Shown: positions 1 to 7,246 of the stretch, piece after piece
Position numbering within the stretch: the stretch's first letter is position 1
Layout of the letters: every line of letters begins with the position of its first letter
NCBI GenBank assembly: GCA_022791975.1
Contig: JAAWAC010000044.1
Span: 141,230-205,229 of the forward strand
Length of the DNA: 64,000 nucleotides
Source: Lachnospiraceae bacterium
GTDB taxonomy: Bacteria > Bacillota > Clostridia > Lachnospirales > Lachnospiraceae
Direction: 5' to 3'
Made by a program: the position numbers and the translations under genes
The notes under the pieces: model-generated
Seen by the model: the letters and a program-made list of their open reading frames with translations, nothing else
The model's database searches: none
What the model was told of the DNA's origin: nothing

Positions 1-23
1 ATCTTACAGGAGCATCTGAAGCT

Positions 24-1283
24 ATGGATAGGATAGGAGAGTGGCTGAGGCGCACCATATGGAATCGGGGAATTCTGCTGCTGCGCTGGCTTTTTATTTC
101 GGTGACCACAGGCATTGGCCTGGGACTTGTGGGGGCCTGGTTTGCCAAATCCATTCACTGGGTGACTGACTTTCGGAAGCTTCACCCCCAGATTTTGTAT
201 GGCCTTCCCCTGGTTGGGCTTATCATTGTATATTTTTACCATTTTGAAAATAAAGAGGAGAAAAGCAGCACCAATCTGGTGTTGGATGCCATTCATGCGG
301 AAAAGCATATTCCCTTCCTCACGGCGCCTCTAATATTTGTCAGTACCATTCTCACCCATCTGGTGGGAGGCTCCGCAGGGCGGGAGGGAGCAGCTCTCCA
401 GCTGGGAGGCAGTATCGGAGAAACTCTGGGAGAGGCCTTTCACATGGATCAGGCGGACCAGAGGGTAGTGGTGATGTGTGGGATGAGCGCAGCCTTTGCG
501 GCGCTCTTTGGGACTCCTTTGGCGGCGGCTATCTTTCCCATGGAAGTGGTGAGCGTGGGGATCATGCATTATGCAGCCTTGGTTCCCTGTGTGGTGGCAG
601 CTCTGACGGCCTCTGCTGTGGCTGCCAGCCTGGGCGTGATGCCGGAGACGTTTTTTTTGGCAGAGCTTCCGGCTTTTACCACGGATATTGCCATCCGGAC
701 CATCTTGCTGGGGATTTTATGTGCTGCGGTGAGCATTTTTTTCTGTGTGGCCATACATCGGACCGAACATGAGATGAAGCATTTTTTCCCCAATCCCTAT
801 GTGCGCATTGCTGTGGCAGGAGGGATACTCTTAGGTCTGATTGGGATTTTCGGCACAGATTATCTGGGTGCCGGGATGGATTTAATAGAAGGATATATGG
901 AAGGACATGTGGTGGTCTGGGCCTTTATCCTGAAGATTCTCTTCACGGCAGTGACATTGGGAGGCGGCTTTAAAGGAGGAGAGATCGTGCCTACCTTTTT
1001 TGTGGGAGCAGCCTTTGGAAGCTTTATGGGGAATCTTCTACAGATTCCCCATGATTTGGCGGCGGCCTGTGGTATGGCAGCCGTATTCTGTGGCGTGACT
1101 AACTGCCCCATATCCTCCCTGTTAATTAGCCTGGAGCTTTTTGGCTTTGAGGGTGCCTGGTTTTTTCTGCTGGTAATCGCTATCAGCTATATGCAATCCG
1201 GATACTATGGCCTCTATCACAGCCAACGGATTGTATATGCCAAGGACAAGACAAAGTTTATCAACCAAAATACCAAGGAGTAA
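24..1283 (+). CDS. ClC-family chloride channel or H+/Cl- antiporter
   Basis: A 419-residue polytopic membrane protein of the ClC family, which moves chloride or fluoride across the cytoplasmic membrane. Two family signatures are visible: GREGAALQLGG (about residues 119-129), which contains the gating-glutamate position of the GREGP motif, and GGGFKGGEIVP (about 312-322), the ion-pathway loop before the last helices. No CBS domains follow, so this is the short bacterial form. The start is preceded by AGGAG at 8-12. It converges on the next gene with only 3 bases between the stop codons. Whether it is a channel or an exchanger, and its ion preference, cannot be decided from sequence alone. Confidence 0.9.
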   Translation: MDRIGEWLRRTIWNRGILLLRWLFISVTTGIGLGLVGAWFAKSIHWVTDFRKLHPQILYGLPLVGLIIVYFYHFENKEEKSSTNLVLDAIHAEKHIPFLTAPLIFVSTILTHLVGGSAGREGAALQLGGSIGETLGEAFHMDQADQRVVVMCGMSAAFAALFGTPLAAAIFPMEVVSVGIMHYAALVPCVVAALTASAVAASLGVMPETFFLAELPAFTTDIAIRTILLGILCAAVSIFFCVAIHRTEHEMKHFFPNPYVRIAVAGGILLGLIGIFGTDYLGAGMDLIEGYMEGHVVVWAFILKILFTAVTLGGGFKGGEIVPTFFVGAAFGSFMGNLLQIPHDLAAACGMAAVFCGVTNCPISSLLISLELFGFEGAWFFLLVIAISYMQSGYYGLYHSQRIVYAKDKTKFINQNTKE

Positions 1284-1286
1284 TGG

Positions 1287-1661
1287 CTATTTCATAAAGC
1301 TTTTGGCCATCTGGACCATTTGCTCCATGCGGGCCACCTCCTCCGGAGATTTTCCCTGCTTTAGAGTCTCAAAAATCGTATCAAATTCGTCCTGCGACAT
1401 AGGTTTGTCGTCCTTTCTCACAGAGGAAAGGATTTTTTGAAATTCCTGGGGATTCATGGCATCATTTCCTTTCGAAGAAGAATTGGGGTGAGGGGATCCG
1501 GTGTCACCACCTGGCGACAGATCCCGCATCAGATTGGAATAGGTCATATAGGTCTCCAGCATCTCCAGCATATGTAGAATGGAGTCAACCTTCTGGCTGA
1601 TTTCGCTGCATTTGGCCTGTACCTCGTATAGAACTTGAAAGGGTTCTTCCCTGGCGTGCAT
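1287..1661 (-). CDS. conserved hypothetical protein, small helical
   Basis: I do not recognise a named family. The 124-residue product is soluble and strongly helical. Its N-terminal half resembles a coiled coil (residues about 8-45, heptad-like L/I/M spacing), followed by a Pro/Ser/Gly-rich linker and a second helical segment ending in KQGKSPEEVARMEQMVQMAK. The start at 1661 is chosen because AAAAGGAAA lies just upstream. An in-frame ATG at 1682 and longer forms to 1718 have no comparable site. The gene is divergent from the small gene at 1776 and ends 3 bases from the ClC gene stop. The composition suggests a structural or scaffolding protein, but no function can be assigned. Confidence 0.6.
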   Translation of the reverse strand: MHAREEPFQVLYEVQAKCSEISQKVDSILHMLEMLETYMTYSNLMRDLSPGGDTGSPHPNSSSKGNDAMNPQEFQKILSSVRKDDKPMSQDEFDTIFETLKQGKSPEEVARMEQMVQMAKSFMK

Positions 1662-1775
1662 GGCAGTTTCCTTTTCATACATTTGTAAAATATATGTGCG
1701 GAAATGGGAAATATGCATATTCTGATACCAGAGAAAGGCCTTGGGGCCGGTAGAAGAAAAGGAGGTGCCAGGAGA

Positions 1776-1913
1776 ATGGGCAGGCTTGTAATAGAAGAGG
1801 ATACGGTATATGAGGTAGATGAAGACTGCCTGTGCAAAAGGGAGGAAGAAGAAAACACGGTAGAGCCAGAAGAGACATCCTCCAAAGGAGCATCTGGGAA
1901 TGGCGATTCATAG
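1776..1913 (+). CDS. small acidic hypothetical protein (45 aa)
   Basis: A short ORF starting MGRLVIEEDTVYEVDEDCL and ending in a Glu/Ser-rich tail. It is supported by a strong ribosome binding site AGGAGGT at 1760-1766 and by a perfect hairpin terminator a few bases after its stop. No homologous family is identified with certainty, though short proteins with a similar start (RLVI-E-VYE-DEEC) occur in Lachnospiraceae as I recall them. It is divergent from the 1287-1661 gene and convergent with the Gly/Cys-rich gene at 1986-2231. A longer form from 1704 is possible but lacks a binding site. Confidence 0.5.
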   Translation: MGRLVIEEDTVYEVDEDCLCKREEEENTVEPEETSSKGASGNGDS

Positions 1914-1929
1914 TCTTTGAAAGCACAGA

Positions 1930-1959
1930 AAAGGAGCCGGCCTAAGCCGGCTCCTTTTG
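1930..1959. terminator. bidirectional rho-independent terminator
   Basis: Perfect 13-bp inverted repeat AAAAGGAGCCGGC / GCCGGCTCCTTTT with a CTAA loop. It sits between the convergent small genes ending at 1913 (+) and 1986 (-). Both flanks are A/T runs, so it can terminate transcription from either side. Confidence 0.85.
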
Positions 1960-1985
1960 ATGGAGAAATTTCTCCAAAGGTGGAA

Positions 1986-2231
1986 TTAGCAGCATCCGCC
2001 ACCAAAGCCGCCATTGCCGCATCCGCCACAGAAGAGCAGAAGCAGGATGATCCAGCAGCAATCTCCGCCAAAGCCGCCATGTCCGCAGTCACTTCCGCAA
2101 CCACCGTTGCCACCGCAGAAGCAGAGAAGCAGGAGAATCCAGATCAGGGAAGAGCAGCTGTTGCCCCCACCAAAGCTTACACCATTGTCGTTGCATCCAC
2201 ATCCACAGTTTGTAGCAGTTAAATCACTCAT
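1986..2231 (-). CDS. Gly/Cys-rich HCB-type small protein
   Basis: An 81-residue protein made almost wholly of Gly, Cys, Leu and Asn. It contains two tandem copies of a unit with a hydrophobic WILLLL/WIILLLL core flanked by CGG-G-GG(F)GG-CC blocks. Similar proteins in clostridia are annotated as chorion-class high-cysteine HCB proteins; their role is unknown, and a spore or envelope location is only a guess. The start at 2231 follows GGAGG at 2239-2243 with 7-base spacing. A start at 2246 would put the binding site inside the gene. It stands alone, transcribed away from the phospholipase-family gene and toward the bidirectional terminator at 1930-1959. Confidence 0.75.
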   Translation of the reverse strand: MSDLTATNCGCGCNDNGVSFGGGNSCSSLIWILLLLCFCGGNGGCGSDCGHGGFGGDCCWIILLLLFCGGCGNGGFGGGCC

Positions 2232-2323
2232 GAAAAATGCCTCCATTTATTTTTTATACACTTCATACTATGTGGATTTGGAGGTTGTGTGAAATGTTTT
2301 TAGAAAAAATGGGCAAAATGATT

Positions 2324-2352
2324 TTTACATTTCCCGAGGAATGGCTTATAAT
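2324..2352 (+). promoter_or_regulatory. sigma-A promoter for the phospholipase C family gene
   Basis: TTTACA (2324-2329), 17-bp spacer, TATAAT (2347-2352). The predicted start near 2359 lies downstream of the ATG at 2341, which rules out that longer reading and supports the ATG at 2389. Confidence 0.8.
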
Positions 2353-2388
2353 AAAGAAAAAGACCAGATGGGAAAGGGGAAGATACGG

Positions 2389-3177
2389 ATGCCTGCAACC
2401 TACGCACATTATCTCTTTGGAAAAAAAGTTTATAGGAAGCTGCCAAAGGAGTTGCGGCTACTTATACGAAACAACAGGGAGGGCTATTTTCTGGGACTAC
2501 ACGGGCCTGATTTGTTGTTTTATTATCGCCCTCTAGGAAAAAATCGCATCAATCAGATGGGTAGTTTGATGCATCATGAGCTGGCTTCCGATTTTTTTGA
2601 AAACAGCCGTGGAGTTTATCAGCAACATCCAAAGCCGGTGCTATTGTCCTACCTTCTGGGCTTTATCTGTCATTTTACTCTGGACAGCGAATGCCATCCC
2701 TATATTAGCCGGTATATGGAGAATTATGGGGTGAGTCATTCGGATATTGAGACAGAGCTTGATCGGGCTCTGATGGAGAAAGAGGGAAAGGATCCCAGAA
2801 CCTGGAACTATACCTGGCACCTTCGGGGAAACAGGCAAACGCAGGAGGCCATTGCCTCCGTGCTGAAAGGGGTGACTGTCCGACAGGTGGATGAGAGTAT
2901 TCGGGAGTTTTCCTGGGTTATCCGGTTTTTTCAGGGGCCAGGGCAAAAGAAGGAGCATTTGCTGCGATTCCTTTTTGGACTTATCGGGCAGAGGGCATAT
3001 TTTGGCGGTATGCTTATGACTGGGCGGACCCATATAAAATGTGAAGCCAGCAATTCTTTTCTGGAGCAGAGGCTTGAGGATGCGGTGGAGACGGCTGTGG
3101 CGCTCATAGAGGAGTACACAGACAAGATAGAGACCCAACAGGCTCTGTCCCGGCGGTTTATGCGGGACTTTGAGTAA
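2389..3177 (+). CDS. zinc-dependent phospholipase C family protein
   Basis: A 262-residue protein of the bacterial zinc-dependent phospholipase C-like family. The start MPATYAHYLFG, the GLHGPDLLFYY segment (about residues 34-44), the MHHEL histidine (about 58-62) and the HFTLDSECHPYI block are the expected metal-ligand regions. No signal peptide is visible, so the protein is probably cytoplasmic rather than a secreted toxin-like lipase. The ATG at 2389 follows GGAAAGGGGAAG and lies after the predicted transcription start. The downstream MFS gene begins 20 bases after the stop and is probably co-transcribed. Actual substrate unknown. Confidence 0.8.
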   Translation: MPATYAHYLFGKKVYRKLPKELRLLIRNNREGYFLGLHGPDLLFYYRPLGKNRINQMGSLMHHELASDFFENSRGVYQQHPKPVLLSYLLGFICHFTLDSECHPYISRYMENYGVSHSDIETELDRALMEKEGKDPRTWNYTWHLRGNRQTQEAIASVLKGVTVRQVDESIREFSWVIRFFQGPGQKKEHLLRFLFGLIGQRAYFGGMLMTGRTHIKCEASNSFLEQRLEDAVETAVALIEEYTDKIETQQALSRRFMRDFE

Positions 3178-3196
3178 AAAGAAAGGGAGAAGGAAA

Positions 3197-4450
3197 ATGA
3201 AAAGACTGACAGCCTTGGAAAAGAAATGGATCTTGTATGACGTGGGAAATTCGGCTTTTGTGTTGCTGGCGTCTACCATTATCCCCATTTACTATAAAAA
3301 TCTGGCCTCTTCCGCCGGACTTTCCGGTGCTGATTCCACCGCATATTTAAGTTATGCCACTTCTCTGGTAACCATTCTAGTGGCTGTGCTGGGGCCTGTG
3401 CTGGGAACCCTGGCTGATACCAGAGGCTTTAAGAAGCCGGTATTTACCATGTTTTTGATGTTGGGGGTGTTGGGCTGTGCCGGACTGGCCCTTCCCAAGG
3501 GATGGCTTGCCTTTCTTGGGGTATTTGTGATTGCCAAGGTGGGGCTCAATGCCAGCCTAATTTTCTATGATGCCATGCTCAATGATGTGACCACCGATGA
3601 GCGCATGGATCTGGTTTCTGCCCAGGGGTATGCCTGGGGGTATATTGGAAGCTGCATTCCCTTTGTATTCAGCCTGGTATTTGTATTATTTTCAGACAAG
3701 TTGGGAATTTCCATGGGCCTGGCCATGACCTTGGCCTTCTTAATTAACGCCCTCTGGTGGCTTTTGGTAACCATTCCCCTCCTAAAAAGCTATCAACAGA
3801 AATTCTATGTGGAATTGTCAGACCATCCGGTTAAGGATAGCTTTGGCAGGCTAAAAAGAGTTTTTGTTGAGATCCGCCGAGAGCCCCGAATTTTTTATTT
3901 TCTCCTGGCCTTTTTCTTCTATATTGACGGGGTATATACCATCATTGACATGGCTACCTCCTATGGGAAGGATGTGGGGATCAGCGATACCAATCTGTTG
4001 CTGGCGTTGCTTTTGACCCAGGTGGTGGCGTTTCCCTGTTCCATATTGTTTGGCTATCTCTCCAAACGAATCACCAATGTACGACTTATTCAAATATCTA
4101 TTTTGGGCTACTTTGCCATTGTGCTGTTTGCCCTGCAGCTTGATAAAACCTGGGAATTCTGGTTTCTGGCGGTCTGTGTAGCCGTGTTCCAGGGGGGAAT
4201 TCAGTCTCTTTCCCGATCCTATTACTCTCTGATTATTCCCAAGGAGCGCTCCACAGAATATTTTGGCTTTTTTGATATTTTCGGCAAGGGCGCGGCCTTT
4301 TTCGGGACTCTTCTTATGGGAATTTCTACCCAGCTGTTCGATACCTCCAAGGCAGGGGTAGCTATGTTGGGGCTTTTGTTTTTGTTGGGGTTTTTCCTGT
4401 TTCGATTGGCAGTGGGAAGGAATTCTGCATATGATAAAGAAAAGAGTTGA
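3197..4450 (+). CDS. MFS transporter, UMF1/Atg22-like
   Basis: A 417-residue major facilitator carrier with about 12 hydrophobic segments. The N-terminal WILYDVGNSAFVLL segment and the later YSLIIPKERSTEYFGFFDIF loop are typical of the UMF1 (Atg22-related) subgroup, whose substrates are poorly defined. The start at 3197 has GGGAGAAGGA directly upstream; a TTG at 3170 overlapping the previous gene is an unlikely alternative. The stop overlaps the start of the next gene in the TGATG arrangement, indicating translational coupling to the subtilase. Confidence 0.85.
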   Translation: MKRLTALEKKWILYDVGNSAFVLLASTIIPIYYKNLASSAGLSGADSTAYLSYATSLVTILVAVLGPVLGTLADTRGFKKPVFTMFLMLGVLGCAGLALPKGWLAFLGVFVIAKVGLNASLIFYDAMLNDVTTDERMDLVSAQGYAWGYIGSCIPFVFSLVFVLFSDKLGISMGLAMTLAFLINALWWLLVTIPLLKSYQQKFYVELSDHPVKDSFGRLKRVFVEIRREPRIFYFLLAFFFYIDGVYTIIDMATSYGKDVGISDTNLLLALLLTQVVAFPCSILFGYLSKRITNVRLIQISILGYFAIVLFALQLDKTWEFWFLAVCVAVFQGGIQSLSRSYYSLIIPKERSTEYFGFFDIFGKGAAFFGTLLMGISTQLFDTSKAGVAMLGLLFLLGFFLFRLAVGRNSAYDKEKS

Positions 4451-5370
4451 TGGTGACATGGGATATGAACCGTGTAAGAGAACAACTCCAGGCCGCCTAT
4501 GCCTATGAGAGGGGAATTACCGGGGCGGGAGTAGGGGTGGCAGTGCTGGATTCCGGGATTGCCGCCTCTCATCCGGACCTGCGAGGGCGGGTAGCTTTGG
4601 AGAGACGCTTTGGTTCCCAAACGGAGCTTATAGACACTTGTGGGCACGGCACACATATCAGTGGAATTATTGGAGGAAACGGAACGGCATCCGGTGGGAG
4701 ATATCAGGGTCTTGCACCAGGATGTCATTTTATTTCTCTTAAGGTGCTGGATCACAAAGGAAATGGACGAACCGGAGATTTGGTGGAAGCCCTGTATTGG
4801 CTGACCGAGCAGGGGAAGGACTATCAGGTGCGGATTGTGAATATTTCCATGGGAGGCACCATGCAGGGGACAGAGGCCCAGGAGCTTTTGCGGGCAGTGG
4901 AGGAGACCTGGAAAGCTGGCTTTGTGGTCTGTGCGGCTGCGGGAAATCAGGGACCTGGAAGACAAAGCATTACTGTGCCAGGGACCAGCCGCAAAATTAT
5001 TACTGTGGGGTCCAGTGATGACCAGGAGCCGGTGCACATGGCAGGGAAGAGAAAGACCAATTATTCTGGTAGGGGACCCACCAGGACCTGCATCTGTAAA
5101 CCGGATGTGGTGGCGCCTGGGGCCTATGTAGTATCCTGCAACGCAAAATGGAACCGCAGGGGCGGAGGAAGCTACTGCACCAAGTCCGGCACTTCCATGG
5201 CAACCCCGGTAGTCTGTGGGGCGTTGGCTTTACTCTTGGAGCAGAGGCCTTTGCTCAGCAATAAGGAGGTAAAACTTCGCCTCTCCCGTACCTGTCGGGA
5301 TCTGGGACTTCCCAGGAATCAACAGGGCTGGGGAAAAATTCACATTCCTTCCCTGTTGGGGGAAGATTAG
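4450..5370 (+). CDS. S8 family serine peptidase, compact subtilisin-like
   Basis: A 306-residue subtilase with a complete catalytic triad: Asp34 in VAVLDSGI, His66 in GHGTHISG, and Ser249 in GTSMATPVVCG. The oxyanion Asn lies in AAGNQGP. No signal peptide or prodomain is visible, so this is an intracellular protease like Bacillus IspA rather than an exported enzyme. The ATG at 4450 overlaps the TGA of the upstream MFS gene. A TTG one codon earlier is possible but the choice hardly matters. Its 3' end overlaps by 4 bases the convergent DUF606 gene. Confidence 0.9.
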   Translation: MVTWDMNRVREQLQAAYAYERGITGAGVGVAVLDSGIAASHPDLRGRVALERRFGSQTELIDTCGHGTHISGIIGGNGTASGGRYQGLAPGCHFISLKVLDHKGNGRTGDLVEALYWLTEQGKDYQVRIVNISMGGTMQGTEAQELLRAVEETWKAGFVVCAAAGNQGPGRQSITVPGTSRKIITVGSSDDQEPVHMAGKRKTNYSGRGPTRTCICKPDVVAPGAYVVSCNAKWNRRGGGSYCTKSGTSMATPVVCGALALLLEQRPLLSNKEVKLRLSRTCRDLGLPRNQQGWGKIHIPSLLGED

Positions 5371-5813
5371 GCTTTGGGGTCCTGGGACGCACAGATTTTA
5401 TTGTCCCAGAAGATACCGGCGGTTACCAGTAGAATACCAGCCAGCTTGACTAGGGTGAAATTCTGAAAAACCAGGATGTCAAAAACGATTCCGGCTGCCA
5501 GCTGACCTACCAAAAGCAGAAGGGTGGATTGAAAAACCTTCATTTTAGCAAGACACACCAGACTGATCACAAAGGCCAAAACGCCGAAGGTACCGCCGGC
5601 ATAGAGATAAAGCGGTGCCGCTACATAGGCCTGGAGATCCACCTGAAGTCCAGTGGTGGCAAGCAGCATGGCAAGAGCCAGAATACTGGCAACCACATAA
5701 TTGACCAGGGAACCGTTCCAGGTGCCCAGCTCCTGGGTGGCCCGGTAATTGATCATCTTGGAGATTACGGTGGCACAGCCGTATAAAAAAGCGATAAATA
5801 TCACAGCAATCAT
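5367..5813 (-). CDS. DMT superfamily transporter, YdcZ/DUF606 family
   Basis: A 148-residue membrane protein with five hydrophobic segments that starts IAVIFIAFLYGCATVISK. It belongs to the YdcZ/DUF606 branch of the drug/metabolite transporter superfamily. Such half-size proteins usually work as dimers, often from paired genes. The second, divergent-sequence copy lies just upstream at 5859-6284 on the same strand. The ribosome binding site is AAAGGAGT 7 bases before the ATG at 5813. Substrate unknown. Confidence 0.8.
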   Translation of the reverse strand: MIAVIFIAFLYGCATVISKMINYRATQELGTWNGSLVNYVVASILALAMLLATTGLQVDLQAYVAAPLYLYAGGTFGVLAFVISLVCLAKMKVFQSTLLLLVGQLAAGIVFDILVFQNFTLVKLAGILLVTAGIFWDNKICASQDPKA

Positions 5814-5858
5814 AAAAAGAACTCCTTTATTTCGACAGTGAGAGTTTCAAAGCGGGGG

Positions 5859-6284
5859 TTACTGGGACAGGTTCAGGAGAAGAATGCCCACTAGGACCAT
5901 GAGGAATCCGGGAATCCGCCTGGTAGAAAAGGGGACCTTGGGAACACGGAACAGCCCATAGTGATCGATGACAGCGGAGATAAAAAGCTGCCCGGACACG
6001 GACAGGCAGGTGGTGGCTGCTGCGCCGATGATTCCCACACAGTAACTGCTGACAGATACCAGCAGAACTCCAAAAAAACCTGCACTGTACAGATACCAGG
6101 GCATTCCCCGCAAGGTGATTTTTTCCCGGATAAACAAAAGCATATACAAAAGTAGCAAAAGCCCTCCCGAGGCATGGACCACCAGGCTTACGCCAAACAG
6201 ACCAATGGATTCTGCCAGAAGGCCGTTAAAGCTTAGCATGGCGGCCTGGAAAACCCCGGCTAGCAGGACAAAAAAGGAATACAT
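5859..6284 (-). CDS. DMT superfamily transporter, YdcZ/DUF606 family
   Basis: A 141-residue, five-segment membrane protein starting MYSFFVLLAGVFQAAMLSFNG and carrying the family's LLVSVSSYCVGIIGAAATTC segment. It is first in a two-gene unit with the DUF606 gene at 5367-5813, 45 bases away, and the two probably form a heteromeric exporter. ATG at 6284 is chosen because GGGAGGG lies 8 bases upstream. A TTG at 6290 is the alternative. Substrate unknown. Confidence 0.8.
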   Translation of the reverse strand: MYSFFVLLAGVFQAAMLSFNGLLAESIGLFGVSLVVHASGGLLLLLYMLLFIREKITLRGMPWYLYSAGFFGVLLVSVSSYCVGIIGAAATTCLSVSGQLFISAVIDHYGLFRVPKVPFSTRRIPGFLMVLVGILLLNLSQ

Positions 6285-6412
6285 ATACAAATCCCTCCCT
6301 TTCAGTTGTAAGGTCTACTGTAGCGAAAAAGTTGGAAATAGTCAAGAATGATTGGGGAAAAACTTTCGAAAATTGAAAAAAAAGAGATTATTTAACAGAT
6401 AAAATCAAAAGA

Positions 6413-6444
6413 TTGTGGAAATTCAGAGAAGCTTATGATATACT
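6413..6444 (+). promoter_or_regulatory. probable promoter of the nucleoside operon
   Basis: TTGTGG at 6413-6418 followed by overlapping -10 candidates TATGAT (6434-6439) and TATACT (6439-6444). Neither gives an ideal spacer (15 or 20 bp), so the exact start is uncertain. The roughly 90-base leader is GC-rich and can form a CCGGC/GCCGG hairpin, but I see no purine riboswitch core. Confidence 0.4.
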
Positions 6445-6538
6445 GATACCATCACAGGAGACCTTCTTCTAAGGGGCCGGCCAGGGTGGAGCGCCGGTGT
6501 TTGAAAGACTTAGCGGAGGCGTCGGAAAAGGAGGATTT

Positions 6539-7246
6539 ATGTCAACACCACATAACGCGGCGAAGATGGGAGATATTGCAGAAACTGTTTTACTTCCGGG
6601 AGATCCCCTACGGGCAAAATTTATTGCTGAAAATTTCCTTACGGATGCAGTGCAGTTTAATACGGTTCGTAATATGTTTGGGTATACGGGAATTTATGAG
6701 GGAAAGAAGGTTTCCGTCATGGGCACTGGCATGGGTTGTGCGTCCATTGGAATCTATTCCTATGAGTTGATTCATATGTATGGAGTAAAGAATTTGATTC
6801 GCATTGGTTCCTGTGGGGCCATGCAGGAAGATGTGAAGCTTGGAGATATTGTGATGGCGGCCGGCGCCAGCACAGATACCAACTATGCTCACCAGTATCA
6901 GCTGCCAGGGACTTTTTCAGCTGTGGCGTCCTTTGGGCTTTTGAGCAGGGCTGTGGAGGAGGCCAAGAAAAATCAGTTCCCCTATGTAGTGGGAAATGTG
7001 GTTTCCTCGGATGTATTTTATGGGGAGACGGAGGAGTGGAAAATTTGGGCCAAGATGGGTGTTTTGGCCGCTGAGATGGAGAGCTTTGCTCTGTACTGCA
7101 ATGCAGCCCGGGCAGGGGTAAATGCCCTGGCTATCTTTACGGTTTCTGATTCCATGATCTCCCATGAGGAGATGTCCGCTCAAGAAAGACAGAATGGCTT
7201 TACGAATATGATGAAGGTGGCCCTGGGAGTGGCCGCAAGCCTATGA
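6539..7246 (+). CDS. deoD: purine-nucleoside phosphorylase, DeoD type
   Basis: A 235-residue hexameric-type purine nucleoside phosphorylase that splits (deoxy)purine nucleosides with phosphate to the base and (deoxy)ribose 1-phosphate. Family landmarks are STPHNAAKMGDIAETVLLPGDP at the N terminus (phosphate-site Gly-Asp-Pro), GMGCASIGIYSYEL, RIGSCGAM, and the EMESFALY segment that contacts the ribose. Length matches DeoD (about 235). ATG 6539 is preceded by AAAAGGAGG. It is the first gene of the nucleoside operon and its TGA overlaps the next ATG by 4 bases. Confidence 0.95.
   Translation: MSTPHNAAKMGDIAETVLLPGDPLRAKFIAENFLTDAVQFNTVRNMFGYTGIYEGKKVSVMGTGMGCASIGIYSYELIHMYGVKNLIRIGSCGAMQEDVKLGDIVMAAGASTDTNYAHQYQLPGTFSAVASFGLLSRAVEEAKKNQFPYVVGNVVSSDVFYGETEEWKIWAKMGVLAAEMESFALYCNAARAGVNALAIFTVSDSMISHEEMSAQERQNGFTNMMKVALGVAASL

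Noticed and set aside
1544..2113. Long minus-strand open frame across the small-gene region
   Set aside because: It runs through two better supported genes and a terminator, has no ribosome binding site and shows no domain.
1917..2222. Plus-strand Ala/Glu-rich frame opposite the Gly/Cys-rich gene
   Set aside because: It is a mirror of the GGC/TGC codons of the minus-strand gene and starts inside the terminator zone.
6300..6538. Purine riboswitch before deoD
   Set aside because: The leader has no recognisable three-way-junction core or conserved loop sequences; only a GC-rich palindrome and a weak hairpin are present.
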